Positions 14,813-22,706 of a DNA stretch of 64,000 bases are shown one piece after another. The position numbers were made by a program, and so were the translations under genes. The notes beneath the pieces are model-generated. The model saw only the letters and a program-made list of their open reading frames with translations. It did not search any database and had not been told where the DNA came from. Source of the stretch: CAUZIR01 sp965250195 (lineage in GTDB: Bacteria; Chloroflexota; Dehalococcoidia; Lucifugimonadales; UBA2962); contig OZ252295.1 in NCBI GenBank assembly GCA_965250195.1, positions 124,001 to 188,000 of the forward strand, given 5' to 3'. Positions within the stretch are counted from its first letter, which is position 1. Each line of letters opens with the position of its first letter.

Positions 14813-14829
14813 TCAGGCGGGTCGCTTAA
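14566..14829 (+). CDS. Excisionase-like HTH protein, copy 2
   Basis: 87 residues from a TTG at 14566, with GGGAGG seven bases upstream. Same Cys motif (CSSCGGAVAC) and winged-helix domain as copy 1, and a short, natural C-terminus (SEPSEIRRVA). This is likely the original and copy 1 the derivative. As a DNA-binding protein next to cro-like genes it may act as recombination directionality factor or as early regulator. Confidence 0.7.
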   Translation: MPKDPTRHTCSSCGGAVACEQPVRRLAYSVRGAAEWLSVGETFMRELVTTKKVRSFKEGSKVLVPHVALEEYIARRLSEPSEIRRVA

Positions 14830-14929
14830 AGCGAATTCACCGGCGGGGCGGAGCACCTGGAGCAGGCATCACGGCCGCCCTCGCCAACAGCCACAGAGCA
14901 ATTCAATCGGAGGAAAGGAGGTGCGGTAA

Positions 14930-15424
14930 ATGCCGCCTAACAAAGCAGAAGGTCCGGAGCCGCTGGCCGATGAAAGCAATGGCACCGAACCCTCTCCCGA
15001 AGAACCCAATGGTATCACCCACCGTCAACGGGTGGCCCTCGGGGGCAACTACAAGAGGGGGGAGTTTGACGAGATCCAGGAGCGAGCTGAGGACACGCAG
15101 GGACACCACATCGGTGCCGCCTCTCACCTCGGCCGGTACCCGGAGACCGACGAGGTAATGGACGCTCACGAATTGATCGCCTACTCGGCGATCGCCAGAG
15201 CCAAGACCATGGCCGAGGAGCACGGAGTGCCTCAGATCGTGGAGGAGTTGAGGGTGGCCGAACACCACCTCGCTCAGTCGGAGATATTCGAGACCTTGAA
15301 CGAAGGCAACGTCGCCAACGGCCGGTCCCGCGTCGACATGGCCACCGACACCAACCTCGAGGTAATCGGCATGGCCGACCGCGGCCGCAGGGCCAACGCC
15401 GACCGCGAACGGGTGGCTCGATGA
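14930..15424 (+). CDS. Hypothetical early phage protein
   Basis: 164 residues, start supported by AGGAGGT 8 bases upstream. The N-terminal ~35 residues are a disordered acidic/proline linker; the rest is helical and charged (VMDAHELIAYSAIARAKTMA). It opens a tightly packed plus-strand operon in which each gene overlaps the next by 4 bp through 17223. Function unknown. Confidence 0.6.
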   Translation: MPPNKAEGPEPLADESNGTEPSPEEPNGITHRQRVALGGNYKRGEFDEIQERAEDTQGHHIGAASHLGRYPETDEVMDAHELIAYSAIARAKTMAEEHGVPQIVEELRVAEHHLAQSEIFETLNEGNVANGRSRVDMATDTNLEVIGMADRGRRANADRERVAR

Positions 15425-15621
15425 CACTCGACCTCGAGACCCGCCGGCAGATCGACCGATCGATGTCCGCCCGGAGAAACCGCGGCGGTCGTCTCAAGCA
15501 CGACCTGTGGGGCCTCCGGGACGCGGCGGAGATCCACCAAATGAACACCCAGGCGAGGCGGCCGTGTCATTGCGGCATGGCCTCCTGCACCAACTTGTAC
15601 GGAGGAGGTAAAGCAGCATGA
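15421..15621 (+). CDS. Small basic Cys-containing phage protein
   Basis: 66 residues. N-terminal basic helix (ETRRQIDRSMSARRNRGG) and a C-terminal CHCGMASC cluster that could bind one metal ion. The ATG overlaps the previous stop (ATGA). No family recognised. Confidence 0.55.
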   Translation: MTLDLETRRQIDRSMSARRNRGGRLKHDLWGLRDAAEIHQMNTQARRPCHCGMASCTNLYGGGKAA

Positions 15622-16277
15622 CCAACGAGAACGAGACCGGGATCGCCCCGGCGAACGTGCACGGCCTGGCGATCGTCCAGGCTCCCCGGCAGGCCCTAGA
15701 GCACGCCAGGCAGGCGGCCGAGGCACTGATGGAGGTGGTCGAACAGCAAGGGTTGGCAATCGAGATCGGCAACGGGAAGCACCTGCAGTTCGAGGCATGG
15801 CAAACTCTGGCCCATTTCTACGGGGTCACGGTCGGCACCGAGTCGGTCGAAGCCAACGAGATGGGTGGATTCACCGCCAAGGCGATCGCCCTGCGGGACG
15901 GCATTAAAGTCGGGTCCGCGATATCTGAGTGCAACCCCGACGAGGACAACTGGCGAAACAAGCCCCGCTTCCAGCTGATGTCGATGGCCCAGACACGGGC
16001 TCAGGCGAAGGCACTGAGGTCGGTGCTCTCCTTCGTCGCGGTACTGGCCGGGTTCGATGGGACACCGGCGGAGGAGGCCGGGAGAGCGAATAGCCGGGGT
16101 AAAGGCAGGGGCCGGTCAAACGGCCGCATGGAGAACGTCGGCGACCTGCTGACCTGGGCCCACCAGGAGCACGGCAGGACACGCAACGACGTATTTACCG
16201 AACTCGAGATCGAGTCGCCAGATCAGATCACTGACGTCGCTGCCGCTAAGGCCACCCTTGAGAGGCTCTGGTCATGA
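15618..16277 (+). CDS. Putative phage recombination or single-strand-annealing-type protein
   Basis: 219 residues. The central region (KHLQFEAWQTLAHFYGV, then FTAKAIALRDG, SAISECNPDE and SMAQTRAQAKALRSVLSFVA) matches a protein common in early regions of actinophages and related phages. Its position before DnaJ-like and HNH genes is that of Erf/Sak/RecT-like annealing proteins. The family link is from memory of this SMAQTRA..KALR pattern and is tentative. The last ~45 residues look like a separate helical domain. Confidence 0.5.
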   Translation: MTNENETGIAPANVHGLAIVQAPRQALEHARQAAEALMEVVEQQGLAIEIGNGKHLQFEAWQTLAHFYGVTVGTESVEANEMGGFTAKAIALRDGIKVGSAISECNPDEDNWRNKPRFQLMSMAQTRAQAKALRSVLSFVAVLAGFDGTPAEEAGRANSRGKGRGRSNGRMENVGDLLTWAHQEHGRTRNDVFTELEIESPDQITDVAAAKATLERLWS

Positions 16278-16723
16278 GCGACGAACCTAACGTATCTGCG
16301 AAGTCCACATCCGAACTGGTGCGGTTGGTCGCCGGCACCGAGAAGAGAATCCAGAAGCTGGCTCGCCTGGCCGGGATGGCCGAGATGGAGCTCACGCAGC
16401 GCATCGAGGCCTCAGGCGGCTATGCGATCGCCGACCCCGACTTCGACGTCGAGCTCGCGCCTGGCCGAGTCTCGTACGACCAGGGCAGGCTACGGCCAGC
16501 GCTGGAGGTCGAGGGCATACCGGCCGAGGAGATGGTCGGTGAGGGGAAGGCCTACAGGGAGCCCTGGACCGAGACCGTCGAGCACGAGGGCAAGTTCAAC
16601 GTCCAGCAGCTGCAGAAGCTGGCCCGCAAGTACGGCGGGCGCCTGCCGGAGATCATCGAGGCCGCGACCGTGCCTGGACGGCGCCGGCTGGTGGTCAAGG
16701 CGAAAGAGAAGGTGCCGGCATGA
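16274..16723 (+). CDS. Hypothetical early phage protein
   Basis: 149 residues, helical start (LVRLVAGTEKRIQKLARLAG) and a basic end. Overlaps neighbours by 4 bp on both sides. It often pairs by position with the putative annealing protein in such operons. Not recognised. Confidence 0.55.
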   Translation: MSDEPNVSAKSTSELVRLVAGTEKRIQKLARLAGMAEMELTQRIEASGGYAIADPDFDVELAPGRVSYDQGRLRPALEVEGIPAEEMVGEGKAYREPWTETVEHEGKFNVQQLQKLARKYGGRLPEIIEAATVPGRRRLVVKAKEKVPA

Positions 16724-17223
16724 GCAACGTCGGCAACATCACCACGCGGAGGCACTGGCCGGACCTAGTTGCCGAACTGGTCGACGAGTTCCGCAAATGG
16801 GGCATACCCCGCCACGACCTCGAAATACCTCGACTGGGTGACGCCACACGCGAGCGCATCGTCAAGATTCAGTTTTTGAACGATGGCGAGTGGTATCCGG
16901 TCGAGTGCGAGGAGGGCTGGCGAGTCCATGGTATCCACGCCGCTTTGTTGGCAATCATCCAGTCGGTCAAGGCGACGCGACTCGCCGACCAGCGCGGCAT
17001 CGGTTCTGTGCTAGGCCAGGTCGTGCAGGCCGTGGCCGCCCTGCCGCCCGCCCGAGACGTGGCCGACCCGCACGAGGTCCTCGGCATCACGCCCAGTGTC
17101 TCGATGATGGACAAGGTCTCGGCTTACCGGAAGAAGCTAATCACTGCGCATCCGGACCGGGGCGGCACAGCTGAGTCGTTCAAGGCCGTCCAGGACGCCG
17201 GCACGAAGTTGGGTATCACCTAA
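16720..17223 (+). CDS. Phage protein with a C-terminal J-domain
   Basis: 167 residues. The last ~60 residues form a J-domain: HEVLGITPSVS, then SAYRKKLITAHPDRGG with the HPD tripeptide, and FKAVQDAGTKLG. This domain would stimulate host DnaK ATPase. The N-terminal ~100 residues are not recognised but mention of IPRHDLEIP/VKIQFLNDGEW suggests a compact alpha/beta fold. It may recruit the host chaperone to phage replication. Confidence 0.75.
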   Translation: MSNVGNITTRRHWPDLVAELVDEFRKWGIPRHDLEIPRLGDATRERIVKIQFLNDGEWYPVECEEGWRVHGIHAALLAIIQSVKATRLADQRGIGSVLGQVVQAVAALPPARDVADPHEVLGITPSVSMMDKVSAYRKKLITAHPDRGGTAESFKAVQDAGTKLGIT

Positions 17224-17227
17224 TGAA

Positions 17228-17328
17228 GGAACAGGGGGGTGTCGGTGCGGTCGGGGCTTGGCAACCCGACTCGTGGGCCGTTCACGGTGGCATGAGACGC
17301 CCTCGCCAGGGGTTGGCCCCCCTGTTCC
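17228..17328 (+). other. Structured element closed by a perfect 12-bp stem, upstream of HNH
   Basis: GGAACAGGGGGG at 17228-17239 pairs perfectly with CCCCCCTGTTCC at 17317-17328. The 77 nt between can form at least three hairpins: GTCGGG/CCCGAC (17250-17255 with 17265-17270), CGTG/CACG (17272-17275 with 17283-17286) and CCCT/AGGG (17300-17303 with 17308-17311). There is no credible ORF within. It sits in the only gap of the early operon, 22 bp before the HNH gene. It could be a structured RNA, an attenuator or a small inverted-repeat element. Confidence 0.5.
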
Positions 17329-17350
17329 AATTCGGTGCGGCGGTGCCGGC

Positions 17351-17584
17351 ATGACAGCCATCCCGACCATCGAGTCCAACAAGGGGTACAGGAAACAGTC
17401 CATTCCTCGAGGCCTCAGGACGCAAGTCTTCGAGCGGGATGAATACCGGTGCGTCACTTGCGGCGACTACCACAATCTGACGGTCGATCACGTCGTCCCT
17501 GAGAGCAAGGGCGGGCCGACCGAGCTAGACAACCTCCAGACGATGTGCCGCTCGTGCAACTCGAAGAAGGGCACCAGGACCTGA
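17351..17584 (+). CDS. HNH endonuclease (early region)
   Basis: 77 residues starting MTAIPTIESNKGY. HNH core: CVTCGDYHNLTVDHVVPESK, GGPTELDNLQTMCRSCN and SKKGTR, with zinc-binding CxxC pairs and the catalytic DH. The frame upstream to 17258 is open but lies over the structured element. It overlaps the next ATG by one base. Could be a free-standing homing nuclease or a phage recombination nuclease. Confidence 0.85.
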   Translation: MTAIPTIESNKGYRKQSIPRGLRTQVFERDEYRCVTCGDYHNLTVDHVVPESKGGPTELDNLQTMCRSCNSKKGTRT

Positions 17585-18429
17585 TGAGTTGGAGGGCTAC
17601 CGCATGGGCTAAGGACACCAGAGGGCATGGAAGCTATTCGCAGAAGCTCGTGCTCATGGTTCTCTCCGACTACCACAACACCGAGGCAGACTCGGCCTGG
17701 CCCAAGCAGGAAACCCTCGCTGGCGACTGCGAAATGCCTCTCCGCACCCTCCAGCGATGCATTCGCGGACTCGAGACTGAAGGGTTCATCTCGGTCATAA
17801 AAGGTAACCAACACAGGCGAACCGAGTACGTACTTAATATGGCGAGTTCGCAGGTAAGCGAAGACGCCAACGACGGAGCACCCGCCAATATGGCGGGTAC
17901 ACCTGCCGAAAACGAGCGAGTGAACCCGCCACTAGAGACAAGTGAACCCGCCATATCGGACACCGACTCCTTATATGAACCTCCAAAGAACCTCCAAAGA
18001 ACCGCCAATAGAGCCGAGAGGGGGAGCGCGCGCCCGGATTCCGGATTACCGGATATGGCGGATGCAATCCTCGTCGATCCTGGCACCGGAGAGGTAATCG
18101 AAGAGCCAGCCTGGCTAGCGACCCTCCGGTCGATCGAGGGCTACCGGGCCGACGGAAGTCTCGACCTGGGCCTGCTGGGCTGGCAGGCAGAGAACGACAT
18201 TCCAGACGAAGTCCTCGAGATGACCGCCGACGCGATGAAGTCGAAGATGCGGCTCAAGCGGCCCGGCATCTGGACAACCGGCCCGGGTAAAGAGTTCGTC
18301 GACCTGCGCCACGCCTTCCGCAACTGGGGGCGTTCAGACGCTAGGAGGCATCGTTCGAACGGCTCCGGCAACAGCGTGATCAAAGAGCGGGCCGGGCCGG
18401 GCGGGTTCCGTAGGGGCAGCCGATGGTAG
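17584..18429 (+). CDS. Helix-turn-helix replication-type protein
   Basis: 281 residues. Residues ~1-85 form a winged HTH (KLVLMVLSDYHNTEADSAWP, then QETLAGDCEMPLRTLQRCIR), as in phage replication initiators and HTH_36 proteins. Next come a Pro/Ser-rich linker and a C-terminal helical domain (DIPDEVLEMTADAMKSKM) like a primosome or DnaD-type tail. No polymerase or helicase lies beside it, so the phage probably recruits the host replisome with this protein. Confidence 0.65.
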   Translation: MSWRATAWAKDTRGHGSYSQKLVLMVLSDYHNTEADSAWPKQETLAGDCEMPLRTLQRCIRGLETEGFISVIKGNQHRRTEYVLNMASSQVSEDANDGAPANMAGTPAENERVNPPLETSEPAISDTDSLYEPPKNLQRTANRAERGSARPDSGLPDMADAILVDPGTGEVIEEPAWLATLRSIEGYRADGSLDLGLLGWQAENDIPDEVLEMTADAMKSKMRLKRPGIWTTGPGKEFVDLRHAFRNWGRSDARRHRSNGSGNSVIKERAGPGGFRRGSRW

Positions 18430-18710
18430 AACGCAGCGGCATGCCCGCCGGCGCCGGCATCCCGGTGGACGTGTTCGCCACCATCCCGCAGAACTGGGGG
18501 ATGGCCATGTTCGTTCGGACCGGCCCGAAGGACTGGAACACCAGGGCGATGCAGCGGTTCATCGCCCTGGGCCACCGCGGCCACGCCTACGGCGGGATCA
18601 CATTGAACGTTGACGGTCCCGATCAGAAGATCGAGATCACCTGCCCGAATGAGCAAGCGGTATTCGAAGTACTGGATTGGTGCTGGCGGGATCCGGAGCA
18701 CCGGCTGTGA
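18423..18710 (+). CDS. Short protein like the C-terminus of phage PolX-type nucleotidyltransferases
   Basis: 95 residues. The text (VFATIPQNWGMAMFVRTGPKDWNTRAMQR, split as IPQNWGMAMFVRTGP and WNTRAMQRF, then EQAVFEVLDW) resembles the last ~90 residues of phage DNA-polymerase-X-like proteins. The catalytic Asp-containing N-terminal half is absent. The gene starts within the preceding stop and has its own ATG, so it may be a stand-alone domain, not a recent break. Confidence 0.45.
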   Translation: MVERSGMPAGAGIPVDVFATIPQNWGMAMFVRTGPKDWNTRAMQRFIALGHRGHAYGGITLNVDGPDQKIEITCPNEQAVFEVLDWCWRDPEHRL

Positions 18711-18991
18711 CCCAGGCCGCCACTACACCCTTGATGCGAAACGGGACTCCGTTCCCGCCGGAGAGCCGCCACCACGACCGGCGATTTGACGCCTTCAAAC
18801 GGACGCTCAACCGTGCCAATAGCCGTGGCCACGTGTTTGGCCGCTCCATCGACCGGTACGTCCCCATCCACTCCCGGTGCTGCCTCAAATGCGACGGCCG
18901 ATCTTACCTGTTCGAGAACCAGGATGGCTGGTTTGAGTTCCACGAGCCGCCCCTGCTGCTAATGCAGCGATGCCCGGGTGAGCAGACGTGA
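18707..18991 (+). CDS. Hypothetical phage protein with a Cys pair
   Basis: 94 residues from a GTG at 18707 overlapping the previous stop (GTGA). It has a CCLKC motif and a C-terminal Cys that might bind zinc, plus an Arg/His-rich first half. Not recognised. Confidence 0.5.
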   Translation: MTQAATTPLMRNGTPFPPESRHHDRRFDAFKRTLNRANSRGHVFGRSIDRYVPIHSRCCLKCDGRSYLFENQDGWFEFHEPPLLLMQRCPGEQT

Positions 18992-19335
18992 TGGTCGAAG
19001 CCGCGCAGCAGCTCAGCCTGCTGGACTCGGGCCGGGCCCGGGATCTCGGTATGGGCGTCGCAAACGAATATGCCCACGAGGCTTGGAAGCTGGCGGCCGA
19101 CCGGGCGATCGAGGCCTGCGCCGAGGTCAACGAGTACTTCATCTCCGACGACGTCCACCCGTTAATCCCTGATGACTTCCAGACCCACAACCTCCGGGCC
19201 CTGGGCGCTCGAATGAAAGCCGCCCAGGCGTGCGGCCTCATCACGCCGACAGGCTACACCAGGACCTCCCGCACATCTGCACACCGGACGCCAGTCACCC
19301 GCTGGCGATCGCTCATCTACAAGAGGGCCGCCTGA
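18988..19335 (+). CDS. Hypothetical phage protein
   Basis: 115 residues; GTG at 18988 or ATG at 18991, both overlapping the previous stop. Helical first half (NEYAHEAWKLAADRAIEACA), then a region ending in a basic tail (TRWRSLIYKRAA). This pattern (LRALGARMKAAQACGLI ... SLIYK) is frequent in small early phage proteins of unknown function. Confidence 0.55.
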   Translation: MMVEAAQQLSLLDSGRARDLGMGVANEYAHEAWKLAADRAIEACAEVNEYFISDDVHPLIPDDFQTHNLRALGARMKAAQACGLITPTGYTRTSRTSAHRTPVTRWRSLIYKRAA

Positions 19336-19562
19336 TGTCTCTGCTCAACCGCAAGTGCTGGCGCTGCTCCGGCCAGCTAAAGGCCGAGTACGACGAGTTC
19401 GGGCCCCGGGTGCACTGCCTCAACTGCGGGTGGGACGACCCGAAGGTGCAGTTCCGGTCGTCGCCGGACCGCTCGACGGTGATGGAGATCGTGTGTGAAC
19501 CGCTAGCCCCTGCCGGCAAGGCCATCGCTTGTTCTACCAGGACGAGGATGCCGACGAGGTGA
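19335..19562 (+). CDS. Zinc-ribbon phage protein
   Basis: 75 residues. Two CxxC pairs, CWRCSG and CLNCGW, spaced 22 residues apart, form a zinc ribbon at the N-terminus. The C-terminal part is low in structure. It overlaps the previous stop by one base. Confidence 0.55.
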   Translation: MSLLNRKCWRCSGQLKAEYDEFGPRVHCLNCGWDDPKVQFRSSPDRSTVMEIVCEPLAPAGKAIACSTRTRMPTR

Positions 19563-19747
19563 GGGCAGAGCTTTCGCTCCCCGTAGTTATGAATCCAGAG
19601 GGGTACATCACAGAGTGGTCGGAGCGCATCATGCTATCGTCCCCCGACAGCAGGCTCGGAGCCGACTTGAACCCGGCAGCTTTGGGCGGAGGTTCCGCGG
19701 ATGACGACTCTGGCGATATCGATATCCCAGTTGAGCTAAAGGCGTGA
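19529..19747 (+). CDS. Possible small acidic protein before the XRE-ImmA gene
   Basis: 72 codons from a TTG at 19529 without a good ribosome-binding site; an ATG at 19592 is an alternative. The product is acidic (DDDSGDIDIP). Its stop overlaps the GTG of the next gene, which argues for translation through this stretch. Not recognised. Confidence 0.35.
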   Translation: MFYQDEDADEVRAELSLPVVMNPEGYITEWSERIMLSSPDSRLGADLNPAALGGGSADDDSGDIDIPVELKA

Positions 19748-20838
19748 GTGAAACATCGACGTTCAATCCGACAAGGCTAGACCTTGCCCGCCGGTGCAAC
19801 GGAATCACCAAGCGGGAATTGGCTGAACGGGCAGACATTTCGCTTCGGAGTCTGTCCGGCTACGAGGCGAGTGAACGGGACCCGAACCCTTCAACGATTG
19901 ACAGGTTCTCCGAGATACTCCAATTCCCGCTGAGCTTTTTCTATGGGCCGGACCTCGAAGAGCCGCCATCAGAAGGGTCCAGTTTCCGCGCTCAGAGCAA
20001 GCTCACAGCCAGACTACGGGACAAAGCCCTCGGCTTTGGAACACTGGGGTTAAGGCTATCCGACTGGATCGATGAGAGAGTCACCCCTCTGCCGCAGCCG
20101 AATATCCCACAGTATAAAGACGTCGACCCGGAGGCCGCTGCTATGGAGATACGTAGTAGCTGGAATATCGGTGAGCGGCCAATCAAGAACGTAATTCACC
20201 TCTTGGAGTCACACGGAGTCCGTATCTTTTCCCTCAGCGAGGATACCTCCGTACTTGACGCGTACTCGTTTTGGCGCGGGGACATTCCCTACGTTTTCCT
20301 AAACACCATGAAATCGGCTGAGCGCAGCCGGATGGACGCGGTGCATGAGCTGGGGCACTTGGTTCTTCATGGGCTGGGTGGACCTCAGGGTAAGGAAGCC
20401 GAACAAGAGGCACAACAATTCGGTGCGGCTTTCCTGATGCCCCGTGGCGATACTCTCGCCCACGCACCATATGGGGGGAACCTTCACCAAATCATCGATG
20501 CTAAGCGTCGGTGGAATGTTTCTGTTGCCAGCTTGGTCTACCGAATGCACAAGCTCGGGCTTTTACGCGACTATCAATACCGTAGGCTGTTTGCTGAGAT
20601 TGGCCGACGGAAGTACCGCATCGATGAGCCTAATCCAGCCCCGAGAGAAACATCCCAGATTCTAAGCAAAGTATTCCAGTTGCTAAGAGAAGAGGGAACA
20701 TCGATGGGCCAAGTCGCAAAGACTCTATCTCTCTACCCGGAGAGGTTGAGTAAGCTGGTGTTCGGCCTCGTTATGGTGCCTATCGTGGTCAGCGAACGTC
20801 CGGAAGCGGATGAAAGACCGACCCCCCCCCAGACCTAG
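19744..20838 (+). CDS. XRE-HTH and ImmA/IrrE metallopeptidase fusion protein
   Basis: 364 residues from a GTG at 19744. Residues ~8-65: HTH (LARRCNGITKRELAERADIS, LRSLSGYEASERDP). Residues ~110-250: IrrE-type peptidase with an intact HELGH (AVHELGHLVLHG) and the downstream EQEAQQFGAAFLMP that holds the third zinc ligand. Such fusions act as protease-linked regulators of prophage or toxin genes, or as antitoxin-like factors. The C-terminal ~60 residues form a further helical segment. It is the last early gene and converges on 20846. Confidence 0.85.
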   Translation: MSETSTFNPTRLDLARRCNGITKRELAERADISLRSLSGYEASERDPNPSTIDRFSEILQFPLSFFYGPDLEEPPSEGSSFRAQSKLTARLRDKALGFGTLGLRLSDWIDERVTPLPQPNIPQYKDVDPEAAAMEIRSSWNIGERPIKNVIHLLESHGVRIFSLSEDTSVLDAYSFWRGDIPYVFLNTMKSAERSRMDAVHELGHLVLHGLGGPQGKEAEQEAQQFGAAFLMPRGDTLAHAPYGGNLHQIIDAKRRWNVSVASLVYRMHKLGLLRDYQYRRLFAEIGRRKYRIDEPNPAPRETSQILSKVFQLLREEGTSMGQVAKTLSLYPERLSKLVFGLVMVPIVVSERPEADERPTPPQT

Positions 20839-20845
20839 GGGCCAC

Positions 20846-21067
20846 CTACGCCTGGTCTGAACGTTTGGCCTTAGCCCAACGGGCTTTGGCAGCGCGTCTG
20901 GCAATCTCCGAGCGCCGTTCAGGTGTGAGCTTTACAGCGCGGGCCTTGCCTCGCTTCGTGGCGGCAGATTCTTCTTCGGCCTCATCGGACTCCCCAATCG
21001 CTTGCTGGAAGACCTTGTAGGCAGTTACCGCCGCATCATGCTCAGCTTTTTTGCGTCGCTTTGCCAT
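20846..21067 (-). CDS. Small very basic protein
   Basis: 73 residues, MAKRRKKAEHDAAVTAY... with the C-terminal repeat-like LTPERRSEIARRAAKARWAK. This ERRSEIARxAAxARW pattern is common in small nucleic-acid-associated or toxin/antitoxin-linked proteins. It converges with the XRE-ImmA gene. No enzyme motif. Confidence 0.6.
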   Translation of the reverse strand: MAKRRKKAEHDAAVTAYKVFQQAIGESDEAEEESAATKRGKARAVKLTPERRSEIARRAAKARWAKAKRSDQA

Positions 21068-21241
21068 GAAGGCAGGCTAGCAGGGGACACTTCCAGGGTC
21101 AACGTCAGCTGGATTCAAAATGACACACTACCGGACCAAGCGGTTTCTTGACAAAAGTATGAAAGGAGTTAGCCAGCGGTGACCGGGTTGGCATACCTGT
21201 TCACTGACCAGGGCCCAGGCGGCTCGAGCATCAGTGGTGGG

Positions 21242-21415
21242 TCAGTTCCTTAGATGGCCGTTGTGCTCCAGGAATCCAACCACGACGACCCAGAGCAATG
21301 CCACAACGATGAATAAAAGGATCGGCAACACCACCCACGCGATGACTGCGAGACCGATGGTAATCGCCATGATTGTCGAGACAGGGAAGGATTCGGCTAG
21401 TTCACGTAAGTCCAT
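21242..21415 (-). CDS. Small membrane protein (57 aa)
   Basis: ATG at 21415 with a strong AGGAGG six bases upstream on the minus strand. The product begins MDLRELAESFPVST, then has ~35 very hydrophobic residues (IGLAVIAWVVLPILL and LLWVVVVGF) before LEHNGHLRN. One or two membrane helices are predicted. Unknown role; superinfection exclusion or a moron function is possible. The overlapping plus-strand frame here looks like a shadow. Confidence 0.6.
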   Translation of the reverse strand: MDLRELAESFPVSTIMAITIGLAVIAWVVLPILLFIVVALLWVVVVGFLEHNGHLRN

Positions 21416-21763
21416 CGACACCTCCTATCGATTCCACCGTAGCCGAAGGCCGCGTACCTGCACAGATCAAAAGCAAGCGCGGTCGAGAAGAATCAAGACT
21501 GAGCCTGCGAAAACCATCTCCGCGACTCTCCGCAGTGAGGGAGTCAACGGGTGTTTCGTGGTGGCCATAGTCCATCGTGCGAGAGCGCTGGCGATGGCCT
21601 TTGCAAGGCATGTCATATTTGACTTCAACACACCTACGTTCCGCCGGGAAGCCCCAATTTCTTATCACTCATGCCTCGAGTGATAAGAGCCGCGAATACG
21701 TTCCGGGCTAGTTGACGACCATCAGACAATGGAAGGCATGCAGTTAGAACGAACGTCCTACTG
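21416..21763. other. 348-bp stretch without a convincing gene, with a 10-bp inverted repeat
   Basis: Open frames exist on both strands but lack ribosome-binding sites and protein-like composition. The notable structure is CTTATCACTC (21661-21670) with GAGTGATAAG (21678-21687), a perfect 10-bp inverted repeat with a 7-nt spacer and no U-tract, so an operator is more likely than a terminator. It separates the early region from the packaging genes that begin at 21764. Confidence 0.55.
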
Positions 21764-22129
21764 ATGCCTACCCGCCCCGCGTCCCACTATGAGCGCTCCA
21801 TTGTCCAGCGCCAGCCGGCCATGGCTAAGGCTGCCGATCGTGGCCGTCCCTCGGCAGCGAGACGTGGCTATGGCTCCACTTGGCAACGCCTCCGGACGCT
21901 CGCCCTGCACCGCGATCCGATCTGCCAGGACGAGTCGGACTGCACCCAGCCGTCCACGGACGTCGACCACATCGTGTCCTTGGCCCGCGGCGGAACCAAC
22001 GAGCTGACCAACCTGCAGGGGTTATGTCACTCCCACCACAGCCAGAAGACAAACCGCGAGGACGGCGGAGGCTGGGCCGGGCAGCACCGGGCAGCACCGG
22101 GCGGCAGAGGCCAGGGGGTAGGGGGTTGA
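21764..22129 (+). CDS. HNH endonuclease of the packaging module
   Basis: 121 residues. GYGSTWQRLRTLALHRDPIC, then VDHIVSLARGGTNELTNLQG and LCHSHHSQKT are the HNH core. Location directly before TerS and TerL is typical of HK97-like phages, where the HNH protein assists terminase cleavage of cos DNA. The C-terminus is Gly/Arg-rich. It opens the late plus-strand operon. Confidence 0.88.
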   Translation: MPTRPASHYERSIVQRQPAMAKAADRGRPSAARRGYGSTWQRLRTLALHRDPICQDESDCTQPSTDVDHIVSLARGGTNELTNLQGLCHSHHSQKTNREDGGGWAGQHRAAPGGRGQGVGG

Positions 22130-22211
22130 ATCTCTGTGGCTGGATGCCTATGGACCGGTGTAGGCAGTGTTCCATATGCGACCGCAGGTTTTCACGGTCG
22201 AGTTTTCTCTG

Positions 22212-22706
22212 ATGGGTGAAAGAGGTCCAGCCCCGAAGCCGACGGCGATCAAAAAGGCCCAGGGCAACCCGGGGAAAAGACCCTTGAACAAGAGGGAGCC
22301 GCAACCCAGTGTCGGCCGCCCTACTCGACCGACTCATATGTCGAAGGAGGCGAAGAAAGCGTGGAACAAGATGGTGCCGCACCTGGAGCAAATGAAGGTC
22401 CTGACAGTAGCGGACGGGCAAATGCTTGAAGCGACCTGTGAAGCCTACGCCGAATTCGTGCAGGCCCGGAAAGTTGTGGCGAAGGATGGCCACACCTACG
22501 AGCGGATCACTGGCCACGGCTCGGTAACGATCACTGTCCGCCCAGAAGTCGCCATTGCAGCGGACGCCTGGCGACGGCTCAAGCAAGGGTTGGCCGAATT
22601 CGGGATGACTCCGGCGTCGCGATCCCGGGTGCAAGTAGTCGATGCGCCCTCCGACCTGGATCCATTCTCACTGCTACCGGGTGGCAAGGCAGGTTCCGCT
22701 TCATGA
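22212..22706 (+). CDS. terS: Terminase small subunit, P27 family
   Basis: 164 residues from the ATG at 22212; the start MGERGPAPKPTAIKK is the signature N-terminus of this family. A frame back to 22167 is open but not conserved in pattern. HTH-like helices and AKKAWNKMVPHLEQM follow. TerS binds the packaging site and loads TerL, whose ATG overlaps it by 4 bp. Confidence 0.93.
   Translation: MGERGPAPKPTAIKKAQGNPGKRPLNKREPQPSVGRPTRPTHMSKEAKKAWNKMVPHLEQMKVLTVADGQMLEATCEAYAEFVQARKVVAKDGHTYERITGHGSVTITVRPEVAIAADAWRRLKQGLAEFGMTPASRSRVQVVDAPSDLDPFSLLPGGKAGSAS

Noticed and set aside
21234..21683. 149-codon plus-strand ORF
   Set aside because: Low-complexity Thr/Arg-rich product without a ribosome-binding site; it is antisense to the well-supported small membrane protein at 21242-21415.
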